NCBI GenBank assembly: GCA_035528065.1
Contig: DATKZH010000207.1
Span: forward strand, 13,230-77,229
DNA from: DATKZH01 sp035528065
GTDB taxonomy: Bacteria > Planctomycetota > Planctomycetia > Pirellulales > Thermoguttaceae
Length of the DNA: 64,000 nt
Reading direction: 5' to 3'
Shown here piece after piece: positions 9,810-19,105 of this stretch (the first letter of the stretch is position 1; each line of letters opens with the position of its first letter). Made by a program: the position numbers and the translations under genes. The notes under the pieces were generated by a model that saw only the letters and a program-made list of their open reading frames with translations, made no database searches and was not told where the DNA came from.

Positions 9810-10046
9810 CCCAAGACCCCCTCCGATTCGTATGTCCGTACCCCTGATTTTGTGGGCCACTTTCAGCTACTATGTTTGCCGCGACGCAACATGTCAAGTC
9901 GAGCAGTCCAGAGTCTGGAAATCAGAGAATCCCTGCCATCGGGGGGCGCAGGTTTCCCCCGAGCGCGTAGCAGGGACCAGAATTCAGCGTGTTCGGGCGA
10001 ACATCTTGGCAGAACTGTTTTGCCAAGCTTCTGAGGGGGGCGAAAT

Positions 10047-11342
10047 CTACGCCGTTTCGCGCTTGGGCCGATCGAGGATTTCGATGCGGACGCGTTCGAT
10101 GCGGCGGCGGGTGGCTTCGAGGATGGTGATGCGGACGTTTTGCCAGAGGAGCTGTTCCTTGACGATGGGGACGTGGCCGAGCTCGGTGAAGACGAAGCCG
10201 CCGATGGTGTCGAAGTCGCCGTCGTCGGGGAGCTGGAGGGCGAGACGCTCGTTGATCTCGTCGATGTGGACTTTGCCCAGGGCCTCGGCGGTTCGGTCGT
10301 CGATCTCGCGGATGCCGTCGACGAGGTCTTTGTCCGACTCGTCGATGATCTCGCCGACGATCTCCTCGAGCACGTCCTCCATGGTCACTAGCCCGGAAAC
10401 CCCACCGTACTCGTCAAGCACCACGACCATGTGGTTCCGGGTCTGCTGGAACTCCTGGAGGAGCACGTCGACGGGCTTGGTTTCCGGCACGAAGACGGGC
10501 TCTCGCAGAAGCGACGTCCACGGCGTGCGGGGCTCGGCCGGGCCCTTGGCCAGCTCGGGCAGGAGGTCCTTGGTATGGAGGACGCCGACGACGTCGTCGC
10601 GGTTCTTGTCGTGCGCGGGGATTCGCGTGTGCGGGACCTTGACCACGAACTGGAGCATCTCCTGCCAAGAGAGCGAGACGGCCATGGAGACCATGTCGGT
10701 CCGGGGGGTCATGATCTCGGAGACGACCACGTCGCTCAGCTCGATCACGCCTTCGATCATCTCTCGGGCGTCTTCTTCGAGCAGGCCCTCGCGATGTCCT
10801 TCGGTGACGATGGTGCGGATCTCGTCCTCGAACGATTCTTCGTCGGGGACCTCGGGCAGCCGGCCGGCCACGCGGTGGAAGACCGTGTCGACGAAGCGGG
10901 CTCCCAACACCAGCGGGGCCAACAGCACGCTGACCGTCCGCCAAAACGGCCAGGTGTAGTACAGCAGCGGCTCGGCCCAAAGGCGTGCGACCGCCCAGGG
11001 GATCCAGATCTCGGTCGCCAGAAGCATCGGGGCGCCCACGGCGATGGTGGCGACCAGCAGCGTCCAACTGATGCGCCCGTCGGCCTGAAGCTCGAGGCAG
11101 ACCCAGAACGCGGCGGAAGTGATCAGCTCGGCGGTGGCAATCACCTGGAGGGTTTCGGCGGCCAAGCCGGCCTGGTCGTGTTGCTTGAGGATCTGACCGA
11201 GTCGGTTCAGCGCACCGCGGCGGGCGCAGATCTCCTCGAGCTCGTGGCGGGAGAACTCGGCCAGCGACCTGGCTCCGATCGCGGCCAGGCACGTCAGCAC
11301 CAGGCCGCCGACGGCGAGCCAGAAGACGAAGTCGGGAGTCAC
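10047..11342 (-). CDS. CNNM/CBS-domain transporter-associated protein (CorC/HlyC family)
   Basis: Membrane protein of 431 residues. An N-terminal CNNM-type domain has hydrophobic segments up to about residue 165. A CBS pair covers about residues 215-330 (IMTPRTDMVSM, GVLHTKDLLPEL, NHMVVVLDEYGGVSGLVTMEDVLEEIVGE). A C-terminal CorC_HlyC domain has GKVHIDEIN and GDFDTIGGFV. Such proteins are linked to Mg2+/Co2+ efflux or resistance. The chosen start is the GTG at 11342, which overlaps the ybeY stop as GTGA, with GGAGG about 12 bases upstream; the longer reading from 11456 lies inside ybeY. Translational coupling with ybeY matches the common bacterial order ybeZ-ybeY-ybeX (corC). Confidence 0.9.
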   Translation of the reverse strand: MTPDFVFWLAVGGLVLTCLAAIGARSLAEFSRHELEEICARRGALNRLGQILKQHDQAGLAAETLQVIATAELITSAAFWVCLELQADGRISWTLLVATIAVGAPMLLATEIWIPWAVARLWAEPLLYYTWPFWRTVSVLLAPLVLGARFVDTVFHRVAGRLPEVPDEESFEDEIRTIVTEGHREGLLEEDAREMIEGVIELSDVVVSEIMTPRTDMVSMAVSLSWQEMLQFVVKVPHTRIPAHDKNRDDVVGVLHTKDLLPELAKGPAEPRTPWTSLLREPVFVPETKPVDVLLQEFQQTRNHMVVVLDEYGGVSGLVTMEDVLEEIVGEIIDESDKDLVDGIREIDDRTAEALGKVHIDEINERLALQLPDDGDFDTIGGFVFTELGHVPIVKEQLLWQNVRITILEATRRRIERVRIEILDRPKRETA

Positions 11343-11854
11343 GGGAGTTGGCTTCCTCCGGAAGTTGGGCGGGCGGACCGGGCGGCGGGGGTCGGCTCGT
11401 GGTCGGCGTCGTCGTGCTCCTCGTATCGCGGCTCGAGCCCGAAGCGCCCCAGGCACGCCCGTTCCCGGGCCTGCATCGCGGCGCGGTCGTCGGGCGTCCG
11501 GTCGTCGTAGCCCACCAGGTGGAGCGTGCCGTGGATCACGTAGAGGAGCAGCTCGTCGGCGGCCGGCCAGGCGAAGCGAGGGGCGGTGCGGCAGGCCGTG
11601 TCGGCGCTGACGACGACTTCGCCCTCCAGCCGCTCGGCGGAACGCTCCAGGACGAAACTGAGGACGTCGGTCGGATCGTCGTGGCTCAGATACTGCCGAT
11701 TCAACTGGTGGATCGTGGGATCGTCGACCACGGCGACGCCAATCTCGGCCTCGCCGAACGACGCCTCGTCGAGGATCATCCGCACGGCCTCGCGGAGCCG
11801 AGACTCGTCGACCGCAAGCGCCGTTTGCCGGTTGGTGACGTGGATGGTGATCAC
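11339..11854 (-). CDS. ybeY: Endoribonuclease YbeY
   Basis: Single-strand endoribonuclease acting in 16S rRNA 3' maturation and ribosome quality control. It has 171 residues from a GTG start at 11854. Typical blocks are present: VDDPTIHQLNRQYLSHDDPTDVLSF, then the metal site HGTLHLVGYDD. The family consensus is HGxLHLxGYDH, with three zinc-binding histidines. Here the third position reads Asp (GYDDRTPDD) and no nearby His replaces it. The C-terminal 30 residues are a low-complexity extension. The downstream CBS/CorC gene overlaps its stop codon. Confidence 0.92.
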   Translation of the reverse strand: MITIHVTNRQTALAVDESRLREAVRMILDEASFGEAEIGVAVVDDPTIHQLNRQYLSHDDPTDVLSFVLERSAERLEGEVVVSADTACRTAPRFAWPAADELLLYVIHGTLHLVGYDDRTPDDRAAMQARERACLGRFGLEPRYEEHDDADHEPTPAARSARPTSGGSQLP

Positions 11855-11870
11855 TTAAGGTTCATGCTGG

Positions 11871-12010
<140 letters not shown>

Positions 12011-12172
12011 GTGGAATGGGGGACGAGCAGGCATCGCTGTCGGGAGAGTGGGAGAGGGAATGGTTCGCCGCGACGTCACAACCGGTCTCCGGGCGTTGTG
12101 CAGGAGCAAGCATCGGGCAATGTCCATCACATCTCCTCGGCCCCTTATCCCTCATCCTCCTATCACTCAACA

Positions 12173-12214
12173 ATAAACTCTCAACCATAAACTCTCAACC
12201 GTAAACTCTCAACC
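12173..12214. repeat. 14-bp tandem repeat, three copies
   Basis: Three consecutive units of (A/G)TAAACTCTCAACC lie at 12173-12214, just beyond the stop of the HD-domain gene. The CTCTCAACC core is a degenerate complement of the GAGGGTTGAG array at 11871-12010, so the two arrays form the arms of a loose inverted arrangement across this gap. The 160 bases between the arms hold no recognisable gene. Confidence 0.85.
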
Positions 12215-12223
12215 GTCAACCCT

Positions 12224-13921
12224 TCACGCCGTTCTCTGGTCGGGGTATTTGATGCGGCCGTGGTAGTTGGCCACGAGGGACTTGACGATGCTTTGCTCGA
12301 CGGTGCGGAGTTGCGGGAGGCTGAGGCCGCTTTCGTCGAACTGGCCGTCTTGGAGCTTTCGGTCGGTGACTTCGCGGACCACGCTTTCGATCCGCGCCGG
12401 GGCGGGATCGACGAGCGAGCGGCAGGCGCTTTCGGCGGCATCGGCGAGCATCAGCACGCCGGCTTCCCGGGTCTGCGGTTTCGGTCCGGGGTAGCGGAAG
12501 GTGCTCTCTTCGACGCCGTTCCCGTTCGGGTCGGAGCGGCTCTGCTCGTTCGCCCGATCGAAGAAGTACTCGACCAGCGTGGTGCCGTGGTGCTGTTCGA
12601 TCAACTGGACGATGGCGTCGGGGAGTTTGTGCTGTCGGGCGAGGTCGGCGCCGTCCTTGACGTGGGCCACGATCACCAGGGTGCTCATGGCGGGGACGAG
12701 CCCGTCATGGCAGTTGTCGCCGGGCGGCTGGTTTTCGATGAAGTAGACGGGCTTGAGCATCTTGCCGATGTCGTGGAAGTAGGCGCCGACGCGGACCAGA
12801 AGCCCCCACGCGCCGATGGCGTCGGCGGCGGCCTCGGCGATCGAGCCGACGATGATCGAATGGTTGTACGTGCCGGGGGCCCGGTTGACGAGTTGCTGTA
12901 ACAGGGGATGGGAGACGTCGCCAAGCTCCAGAAGGCTCATGTCGGTGAGCACGCCGAACAGCCGCTCGATGAAGAACAACAGGCTGGTCATCAGGATCCC
13001 GGCCCCCAGCGTGCAAAGGGCGGTCACCCCTGCGGCTTTCAGCAGCGCCGGATTGATCGACTGGTTGTCGATGATCGCCACGGCGATCGAGAGCAGGAAG
13101 GCGGCCAGGCCGGCGAACGCGCCCACGTAGATCAACTTGCTGCGGTTGCGGATTCGCCCCAGCGGGAGGATGGCCGTGGTGGTCACGCCCATGAGGACCA
13201 ACGCCGATCCCAGGCCCTGCCCGAGACCCATCACCAGGATCGCGGTCGCCACGCCGGCGAACAACAGGGCCAACTGCCGGCGGTACGCAATGGCCACGGT
13301 CTGGCCGAACAGGATGAGAGGGAGAATCTCCGCCCGCCATGAATCCCTGGCCATCCAGTACGCCACGGCAACCGTGGCCACGGCAAGCGCCAACACCAGG
13401 CCCAGCGGCCGGATGTTCGCGATCAGACGCCGCTCGCGCGTGGACAGGTAGAGCCCGCAAAGGGCGAGCAGGCCGAGGATGATCGTCACCACCGCCAGGG
13501 CGCGAGCGAGCATCTGGACCGCGGAGCGCCGCGCGATCCAGGCTTCGTGCTCCGCGCGCAATGCCCGGACCTGCTCCTTTCGCAGCGGTTGCCCCGCTTC
13601 GGCCAACGTTTGCCCGGCCTCGTACTCGACGATCGCCGGCTCGACGGTTGCACGGGTCACCTCGGCATCGGAGATGGAGACTTCAAACGGGACACGGGCG
13701 ACCAGGTCCTGCGAGGGAGTGTAGTCCTTGCGGTAGACGAACGGCGGGTGCCAACCGCGAATCACGACGCAGAGCACCAGGGCCGCCGCCACGCAGAGGC
13801 CGATTCGCAACAGGACGTCGTTCCTGCGGAGACTGGCCCCCAGTCGCTTCCAGACGCCGGGTGGCAGCTCCAACGCGGCAACGCGTTGCGATCGTGTCCT
13901 CTTCTGGCCGCCGGTGGTCAT
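12224..13921 (-). CDS. 7TM-HD domain phosphohydrolase (PgpH/YqfF-like)
   Basis: Membrane HD hydrolase of 565 residues, related to PgpH, which degrades cyclic di-AMP in Firmicutes. The order is one membrane helix near residues 38-55, a short extracytoplasmic segment that includes an LRKEQVRALRAE helix, a cluster of about seven hydrophobic segments (about 135-320), then a cytosolic HD domain. The HD domain has GTYNHS near residue 345, the YFHDIGK metal motif near residue 382, and IEQHHGTT. Classical PgpH is about 700 residues; the shortening is in the extracellular 7TMR-HDED region. It lies 17 bases downstream of phoH and upstream of ybeY, the arrangement seen across bacteria. Whether it acts on c-di-AMP here is inferred. 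Confidence 0.88.
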   Translation of the reverse strand: MTTGGQKRTRSQRVAALELPPGVWKRLGASLRRNDVLLRIGLCVAAALVLCVVIRGWHPPFVYRKDYTPSQDLVARVPFEVSISDAEVTRATVEPAIVEYEAGQTLAEAGQPLRKEQVRALRAEHEAWIARRSAVQMLARALAVVTIILGLLALCGLYLSTRERRLIANIRPLGLVLALAVATVAVAYWMARDSWRAEILPLILFGQTVAIAYRRQLALLFAGVATAILVMGLGQGLGSALVLMGVTTTAILPLGRIRNRSKLIYVGAFAGLAAFLLSIAVAIIDNQSINPALLKAAGVTALCTLGAGILMTSLLFFIERLFGVLTDMSLLELGDVSHPLLQQLVNRAPGTYNHSIIVGSIAEAAADAIGAWGLLVRVGAYFHDIGKMLKPVYFIENQPPGDNCHDGLVPAMSTLVIVAHVKDGADLARQHKLPDAIVQLIEQHHGTTLVEYFFDRANEQSRSDPNGNGVEESTFRYPGPKPQTREAGVLMLADAAESACRSLVDPAPARIESVVREVTDRKLQDGQFDESGLSLPQLRTVEQSIVKSLVANYHGRIKYPDQRTA

Positions 13922-13938
13922 CGTGCAACTCGCGTGTT

Positions 13939-14886
13939 CTACTGCCGCTTCTTCTTCCGAGGCCGCTCGTACGCGTCGACGATCGCCTGGACCAACGGAT
14001 GCCGGACGATATCGGCCCGGGCGAGCTCCACGGCCCCAATGCCCTCAATCCCGCGCAATCGTGCCACTCCGTCGATCATCCCGCTGCGGGTTTGGGGAGG
14101 GAGGTCGACCTGGGTGGTATCGCCGCAAACGACGATCTTGGAGCCGTGGCCCATCCGCGTCAAGAACATCTTCATTTGCGAGACGGTGGTGTTTTGTCCT
14201 TCGTCGAGGATAACGAACGCCTCGTTGAGCGTGCGGCCCCGCATGTAGGCCAAAGGGATCACCTCGATCAAATCCTCGTCGGTGTACCGGCGGATCATCT
14301 CGTGTTCCATCATTTCCCGCAAGGCGTCCAACAAGGGACGCAAGTAGGGATTGATCTTGGCCTGCATGTCGCCCGGCAAAAACCCCAGGCTTTCTCCCGC
14401 CTCGACGGCCGGGCGAACCAGGACGATCTTGCGGACCCGGTCCGCCTTCAGGGAGGTCACGGCCATGGCGACCGCCAGGTAGGTTTTGCCGGTTCCCGCC
14501 GGGCCCGTACAGAAAACCAGATCGCTGTGGCGCATCGCCTCGACGTACTTGGCCTGGCCGGGACTGCGAGGCCGGATCTGCCGGCCGGTATACACTTCCA
14601 GGGGCTGGGTGGCCGAGTAGGATCGGCCGAGGCGGACTTCGGCCAGGGCGCGAACCACGTCGTCCGGCGCGATGACCCCATGACGGTTGGCTTGCGCCTG
14701 GAGTTGTTCGAGGACCTCCGTGGCGGAGGCGACGGCTTGCTCGTCCCCTTCCACGTGGATCCGGCCGTCGCGCGCCGAAATGCTCACGCCCAACGCGTCG
14801 CGGATCTTCCGCAAATGCTGATCGCAGGCGCCGAACAGGACCAGAAGCGCCTTGGAACTGACCACCGAAATGGTTGTTTCGCTCAT
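13939..14886 (-). CDS. PhoH-family ATPase (YbeZ)
   Basis: Cytoplasmic P-loop NTPase of 315 residues, a functional partner of YbeY in many bacteria and thought to have RNA-helicase-like activity. An N-terminal KH-like region covers residues 1-90. Walker A is GPAGTGKT near residue 130 and the Walker B-like site is VILDEGQN near 227. It also has VRPAVEAGESLGFLPGD and the GDTTQVDLP sensor block. The start is the ATG at 14886 (MSETTISV); six additional upstream in-frame codons are possible. The C-terminus is strongly basic (RPRKKKRQ). It heads a probable operon with the HD hydrolase. Confidence 0.93.
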   Translation of the reverse strand: MSETTISVVSSKALLVLFGACDQHLRKIRDALGVSISARDGRIHVEGDEQAVASATEVLEQLQAQANRHGVIAPDDVVRALAEVRLGRSYSATQPLEVYTGRQIRPRSPGQAKYVEAMRHSDLVFCTGPAGTGKTYLAVAMAVTSLKADRVRKIVLVRPAVEAGESLGFLPGDMQAKINPYLRPLLDALREMMEHEMIRRYTDEDLIEVIPLAYMRGRTLNEAFVILDEGQNTTVSQMKMFLTRMGHGSKIVVCGDTTQVDLPPQTRSGMIDGVARLRGIEGIGAVELARADIVRHPLVQAIVDAYERPRKKKRQ

Positions 14887-15134
14887 CAAAATCCATGCCG
14901 GCACGCCGTCCGGCCCAACCCCGCGGGAAGACCCTCCCTAAACACTCTACTATAGCTGAATTGCGGCAGGGAGCACCAGATACGCAAAGGCGATTTTCCT
15001 AAGCCGTTGTTGCAACGAGAGTTACAGAGCCCCGACCGGGTCCAGAGGAGGTCGACTCTCGTCTCATGAGCGTCGCAAGGGAACATGGCATCGAGATCAG
15101 CCAGGCACCCCTCCGTAAGCGGGGGGTAGGATAC

Positions 15135-15527
15135 TCAGAAATCATCCAGCCCTGCGATGTACGTGTGACAGTGTGGACAGATGTGGATCTCCGCCACGAT
15201 CTCCTGGTTGCAGTGAGGGCAGCTCTTTTTTGGAGGGGAGGGCCCGCCACCGAATGTCCCGGCTTCCCCAACCGGAGAGACTTGGTCCTTCAGAGCACGC
15301 GGTGTGTCGGCGGCCGCCAGATCCGATACGTCGGTCAACTTGCGGCCGGCTTTGCTCGGATCGTAGGCCCCGAGGATACTCATGATCGCGTCTTCAGAGA
15401 GCTGGTCGTCGGAAGGCTTGGGCACCCGAACCCGGGACTTGCACACCGGACAGAGCCCCGCTTTTCCGGCGTACTCATCGGATACCTTCAGCACGTGTCC
15501 GTTCGGACAAACAACCTGGATCGACAT
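15135..15527 (-). CDS. Small protein with two zinc ribbons
   Basis: A 130-residue hypothetical protein starting at the ATG at 15527, with GGAGGG about 6 bases upstream. An N-terminal zinc ribbon uses CPNGH and CPVC, followed by an acidic linker with SEDAIMSILGAYDP. A C-terminal ribbon has CPHC and CPHC before TYIAGLDDF. No catalytic motif is visible. Similar double-ribbon proteins are widespread in Planctomycetes with no assigned role; protein or nucleic-acid binding is a guess. Confidence 0.8.
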   Translation of the reverse strand: MSIQVVCPNGHVLKVSDEYAGKAGLCPVCKSRVRVPKPSDDQLSEDAIMSILGAYDPSKAGRKLTDVSDLAAADTPRALKDQVSPVGEAGTFGGGPSPPKKSCPHCNQEIVAEIHICPHCHTYIAGLDDF

Positions 15528-15809
15528 GGAGAGTCCCTCCGGCGGTCCCCGGACAACGAGGGTGGCCAACTCCATTGCCTGCTGTACCGTTCGCGCCTCC
15601 CCTCTACCGTCTCTCGATCCGACAGCCTGAAGACAATCCGGGAACGACACGATGCCGCGTCGCGCGCAGCAGAGCAACCTCTGCGCATACTCAGCACACC
15701 GTTTCGGCGCATCACCCCCCGACGACAGACGGCCGACTTCACCCTGATATGATAGTCCCCCCAATGCCTGCTGGAAACCTCTGCTCGCCGATTTTCTTGA
15801 TGGAGAGAA

Positions 15810-15839
15810 GACCGCCATAACCCGATAAGGGGGGCGGTC
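15810..15839 (-). terminator. Possible terminator hairpin after cdsA
   Basis: GACCGCC and GGCGGTC form a stem around a 16-base loop, beginning 12 bases after the cdsA stop. On the minus strand the stem is followed by a pyrimidine-rich TCTTCTCTCC run rather than a clean U tract, so intrinsic termination would be weak. The rest of the 324-base gap to the zinc-ribbon gene shows no gene. Confidence 0.4.
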
Positions 15840-15851
15840 TGGGGCCATCCG

Positions 15852-16811
15852 TCAGGCGACCAAGCCGAAGGCCCAGCACGCATACGCGACGGGAGCGGCC
15901 AGAAGCGCCGAGTCGAGCATATCCAAGACCCCCCCGAAACCGGGCACCAGATCGCCGGAGTCCTTGAGCTCCACGTCGCGCTTGATAAGTGATTCGGCCA
16001 GATCGCCGAACACGCCGGTGATCCCGACCAGCAGCCCGAACAGAATCCAGCCCCCATAGGGGCTCGCCGCGACTTCTCCCCAACCGGCCGAGCCGGTTGG
16101 GTACATCCACTGGAGACTGTCGAAGGTCGGGAGCCAGCGGAACGTGGCCCAGGCGCCGACGCAAGCGAACACCAGCGCCCCGAATGCCCCCTCGATTGTT
16201 TTGCCCGGGCTCAGCCCGGGGGCCATCTTGCTCCGCCCAATCAGTCGGCCGACCGCATACGCCCCCGTATCGCCCATTTTGACGACCACAATCGGCGACA
16301 GCAGCGCGCCGAGGCCCCAGGTCAGCCGGAGTTGAACCAGGAAGCTGAGCAGCAGTCCGACGTAGACCATGGCGAACACGGCAGCCGCCACGTTCACGGT
16401 CACCCCGCCCGGCCTCTCGTAGCGGAGCATTTCCACGAGGAAGACCAGCATCAGTCCGGCCGCCAACGCGAACAGCGTCCAGTCGCTCGGCGTCGTGTCG
16501 AATTTCTCCTCCACGTCGTACGCAAAGCGGTAGCAGAGCGGCGAGATCCAACTGCTGGTGACCACCAGCAGACTGCCGAAGTAGACGACCCATTGCACCG
16601 GGCGCACCCCGCCGGCCCCCGCCAGATAGAGCACCTCGCGAACGGCCAGCACCACAAACACGACCAGGAGGGGAAACAGGGCAATCCCGGGGACCCCGGA
16701 GTCGGGCTCTCCGGGGATCCCCGTCACTCGCTCCAGCCAAGAATCCACCCAACACAGGCCCAGCAAGGCCGCGACGATCAGAATCCCGAGAGGTAGCCGC
16801 CAGCGAAGCAT
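15852..16811 (-). CDS. cdsA: Phosphatidate cytidylyltransferase
   Basis: Makes CDP-diacylglycerol from CTP and phosphatidic acid, the entry point of phospholipid synthesis. It is an integral membrane protein of 319 residues with about eight hydrophobic segments. The CDS signature near the C-terminus reads SLIKRDVELKDSGDLVPGFGGVLDMLDS, a good match to the family pattern except that Phe and Met replace the usual His and Arg of PGHGGxxDRxD. The upstream KMGDTGAYAVGRLIGRSK and SPGKTIEGAFG blocks are also diagnostic. uppS lies upstream beyond a repeat-bearing gap, and this uppS-cdsA linkage is common in bacteria. Confidence 0.93.
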   Translation of the reverse strand: MLRWRLPLGILIVAALLGLCWVDSWLERVTGIPGEPDSGVPGIALFPLLVVFVVLAVREVLYLAGAGGVRPVQWVVYFGSLLVVTSSWISPLCYRFAYDVEEKFDTTPSDWTLFALAAGLMLVFLVEMLRYERPGGVTVNVAAAVFAMVYVGLLLSFLVQLRLTWGLGALLSPIVVVKMGDTGAYAVGRLIGRSKMAPGLSPGKTIEGAFGALVFACVGAWATFRWLPTFDSLQWMYPTGSAGWGEVAASPYGGWILFGLLVGITGVFGDLAESLIKRDVELKDSGDLVPGFGGVLDMLDSALLAAPVAYACWAFGLVA

Positions 16812-16829
16812 GGAAGTGCGGGCACGTGG

Positions 16830-17037
16830 TTAAGGATGAATGATGAAGGATGAACGACGAAGGATGAATCGTGAATGGCGAATCACGTGAGAGGATTGAT
16901 GCAGACCATGCATAAAGTCGCCAGATTGTCTCGTCGTCGGATCGCGACTTCGGCTCCTCCCGATCGTGTTGACGTGCTGCCGTCGCCTCGTTGGGCGGAA
17001 GCTTCGGTCATTCATCCTTCATCCTTCATCGTCTATC
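16830..17037. repeat. Low-complexity inverted repeat arms between uppS and cdsA
   Basis: The left arm (16830-16882) has several copies of a GATGAAG/GGATGAA heptad. The right arm (17006-17037) has the complementary TTCATCC copies. About 120 bases of ordinary sequence lie between. The gap contains no gene and carries the cdsA upstream region. Confidence 0.75.
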
Positions 17038-17038
17038 A

Positions 17039-17794
17039 CTATCCGTTCAGTCCGCCGAAGCGTCGGTCGCGGGCGGCAAACCCGCGGATTGCCAGGTGGA
17101 GCTGCCGCTGGTCGAATTCGGGCCAGCAAGCCTCGGTCACCCAGATCTCCGCATAGCTGATCTGCCACAACAGGAAGTTGCTCACGCGCATCTCGCCGGC
17201 CGTGCGGACCAGCAGGTCGGGGTCCGGCATGCCGGCCGTGTACAAGTGGGCGCTGAGCGTTTCTTCGGACACGTCGTCGGGGCTGAGCTTGCCGGCTTTC
17301 ACCTGCCGGGCGATCCGGCGAACCGCGTCGAGCAATTCGCCCCGGGCGCCGTAATTGACCGCCAGACACAGGTGCAGGCCGGGGTTGTCGGCGGTCATGG
17401 CGACCGTCTTGTCCATTTCCCGCAACACGGCTTCGGGGATGCCTTCCCGGCGGCCGATGATGCTGACCCGGACGTCGTTTTCCATGATCGTGGTGCGCTC
17501 CTCGATCATGTACTGTTCCAGCAGGTGCATGAGGAAATCGAGCTCCGGCTGGGGGCGTTTCCAGTTCTCGCTGGAAAGGCAGTAGAGGGTCAACTGTCCG
17601 ATGCCGAGGCGGGTGCATTCCTCGGTCGTGCGACGGACGCTGGCCACGCCGTGGCGATGCCCCTCGATCCGCGGCAGTCCCTGGCGCTCGGCCCAGCGTC
17701 CGTTGCCGTCCATGATCACGGCGATGTGTCGGGGACGCCTCTCCCGCGGCACGTCGTCGAGATCACCGGCAATCGTGGCTGACGGCTCGGACAT
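17039..17794 (-). CDS. uppS: Undecaprenyl diphosphate synthase (cis-prenyltransferase)
   Basis: Condenses isopentenyl units to make the C55 carrier lipid for peptidoglycan and surface glycans. It has 251 residues, normal for the family. Conserved regions in order: HIAVIMDGNGRWA with catalytic Asp29, GHRHGV, TLYCLSSENWKRP, VNYGARGEL, and PDPDLLVRTAGEMRVSNFLLW. The last normally reads RTSGE; Ala for Ser is a mild change. The start is the ATG at 17794 (a GTG lies just before it). It follows purA by 18 bases, so the two are probably co-transcribed. Confidence 0.95.
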   Translation of the reverse strand: MSEPSATIAGDLDDVPRERRPRHIAVIMDGNGRWAERQGLPRIEGHRHGVASVRRTTEECTRLGIGQLTLYCLSSENWKRPQPELDFLMHLLEQYMIEERTTIMENDVRVSIIGRREGIPEAVLREMDKTVAMTADNPGLHLCLAVNYGARGELLDAVRRIARQVKAGKLSPDDVSEETLSAHLYTAGMPDPDLLVRTAGEMRVSNFLLWQISYAEIWVTEACWPEFDQRQLHLAIRGFAARDRRFGGLNG

Positions 17795-17812
17795 CACAGT
17801 CCCGAGGAGAGG

Positions 17813-19105
17813 TTACTTCCCGGCGAAGATCGTCTGTTCGCGCTCCGGGCCCACGGAGGCGATTTCCACGGGGCGCCCCACAAGCTCGCTGATCCGCTCC
17901 AGGTAGCGGCGGGCGTTCTTCGGCAGGTCGTCCATGCGGCGGACTTCCGTGATTTCCTGCTGCCACCCGGGCAGCGTTTCGTAGATCGGCTGCACCCGGC
18001 GGACGTCGTCCACGTGACTGGGAAAGTCGGTGATCCGCCGGCCGTCGAGCTCGTAGGCGACGCAGACCTTCAACTCCGACAACTGGCTCAGCACGTCCAA
18101 GAGCATCACGGCCAATACGTCGACGCCGCTGAGCCGAGCGGTGTATCGCGCGGCCACCGCGTCGAACCAGCCGCAGCGCCGTGGCCGGCGGGTGACCGTG
18201 CCGTATTCGTTGCCCGCCGCGCGGATGTGCTGCCCGATCTCGTTGTCCTGCTCGGTAGGAAACGGACCGCCGCCGACGCGAGTCGTGTAGGCCTTGAGGA
18301 TGCCGATGACCTTGGTCACGTGTCGGCCCGGCACACCCGAGCCGGCCGAGACGCCAACGCCGGAACTGTTGCTGCTGGTGACGAACGGGAACGTGCCGTG
18401 ATCGACGTCCAGAAGCGCCCCTTGAGCCCCTTCGAAGAGGATCCTCTTTCCGGCGTCGACGGCGTCGAGCAGGTAGGCGGTGGTGTCGGCCACAAACGGC
18501 TTGAGCCGCTCCGCGTAGCCGGTGTAGAGCTCGAAGATCTCGGCGGCGTCGAGACCACACGCGCCGGTCTCGCCGTCCAGACAGGTCAACATCTCGCGCT
18601 TGGCCCGCGTGATTTCCTCGATGCGTGAGCGGAAGTCATCGCGGTACATGTCGCCGAGCCGAACGGCGAAGGAGCGGCCCACCTTATCGCGATAGCAGGG
18701 GCCGATGCCCCGCAGCGTCGTCCCGATCGCCTCGCCCCCGGTGCATCGCTTGTCGAAGAGCGAGTCCTCTCGGATGTGCCACGGGAAGATTACGTGAGCC
18801 CGATCGCTGAGCATCAGGTTCTTGCCGATGGTGACGCCGCGAGCCACGAGCGAGTCGATTTCCTCGAGTATGGTGGCGGGGTTGATGACCACGCCGCCGG
18901 CCACCACGCATTGGACGTGGCTGCGGAAGATCCCGCTGGGGATGAGCGACAGCTTGTACGTTTCCGTGCCTGCAACGACCGTGTGCCCGGCGTTGGCCCC
19001 GCCTTGATAGCGGACCACGATATCATGTTTTTCCGTCAACAGATCGACGATCTTGCCCTTCGCCTCGTCTCCCCATTGCAGACCGATCACACAGGTGGCA
19101 GCCAC
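17813..19105 (-). CDS. purA: Adenylosuccinate synthetase
   Basis: GTP-dependent formation of adenylosuccinate from IMP and aspartate, the first step committed to AMP. It has 430 residues, as expected. The signature GLQWGDEAKGK near residues 8-18 carries the catalytic Asp, and NAGHTV carries the catalytic His. The FEGAQGALLDVDHGTFPFVTSSN block and GTVTRRPRRCGWFD are typical. The GTG at 19105 is chosen because GAGGG sits 8 bases upstream; a TTG five codons earlier is the alternative. First gene of the purA-uppS pair. Confidence 0.95.
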   Translation of the reverse strand: MAATCVIGLQWGDEAKGKIVDLLTEKHDIVVRYQGGANAGHTVVAGTETYKLSLIPSGIFRSHVQCVVAGGVVINPATILEEIDSLVARGVTIGKNLMLSDRAHVIFPWHIREDSLFDKRCTGGEAIGTTLRGIGPCYRDKVGRSFAVRLGDMYRDDFRSRIEEITRAKREMLTCLDGETGACGLDAAEIFELYTGYAERLKPFVADTTAYLLDAVDAGKRILFEGAQGALLDVDHGTFPFVTSSNSSGVGVSAGSGVPGRHVTKVIGILKAYTTRVGGGPFPTEQDNEIGQHIRAAGNEYGTVTRRPRRCGWFDAVAARYTARLSGVDVLAVMLLDVLSQLSELKVCVAYELDGRRITDFPSHVDDVRRVQPIYETLPGWQQEITEVRRMDDLPKNARRYLERISELVGRPVEIASVGPEREQTIFAGK

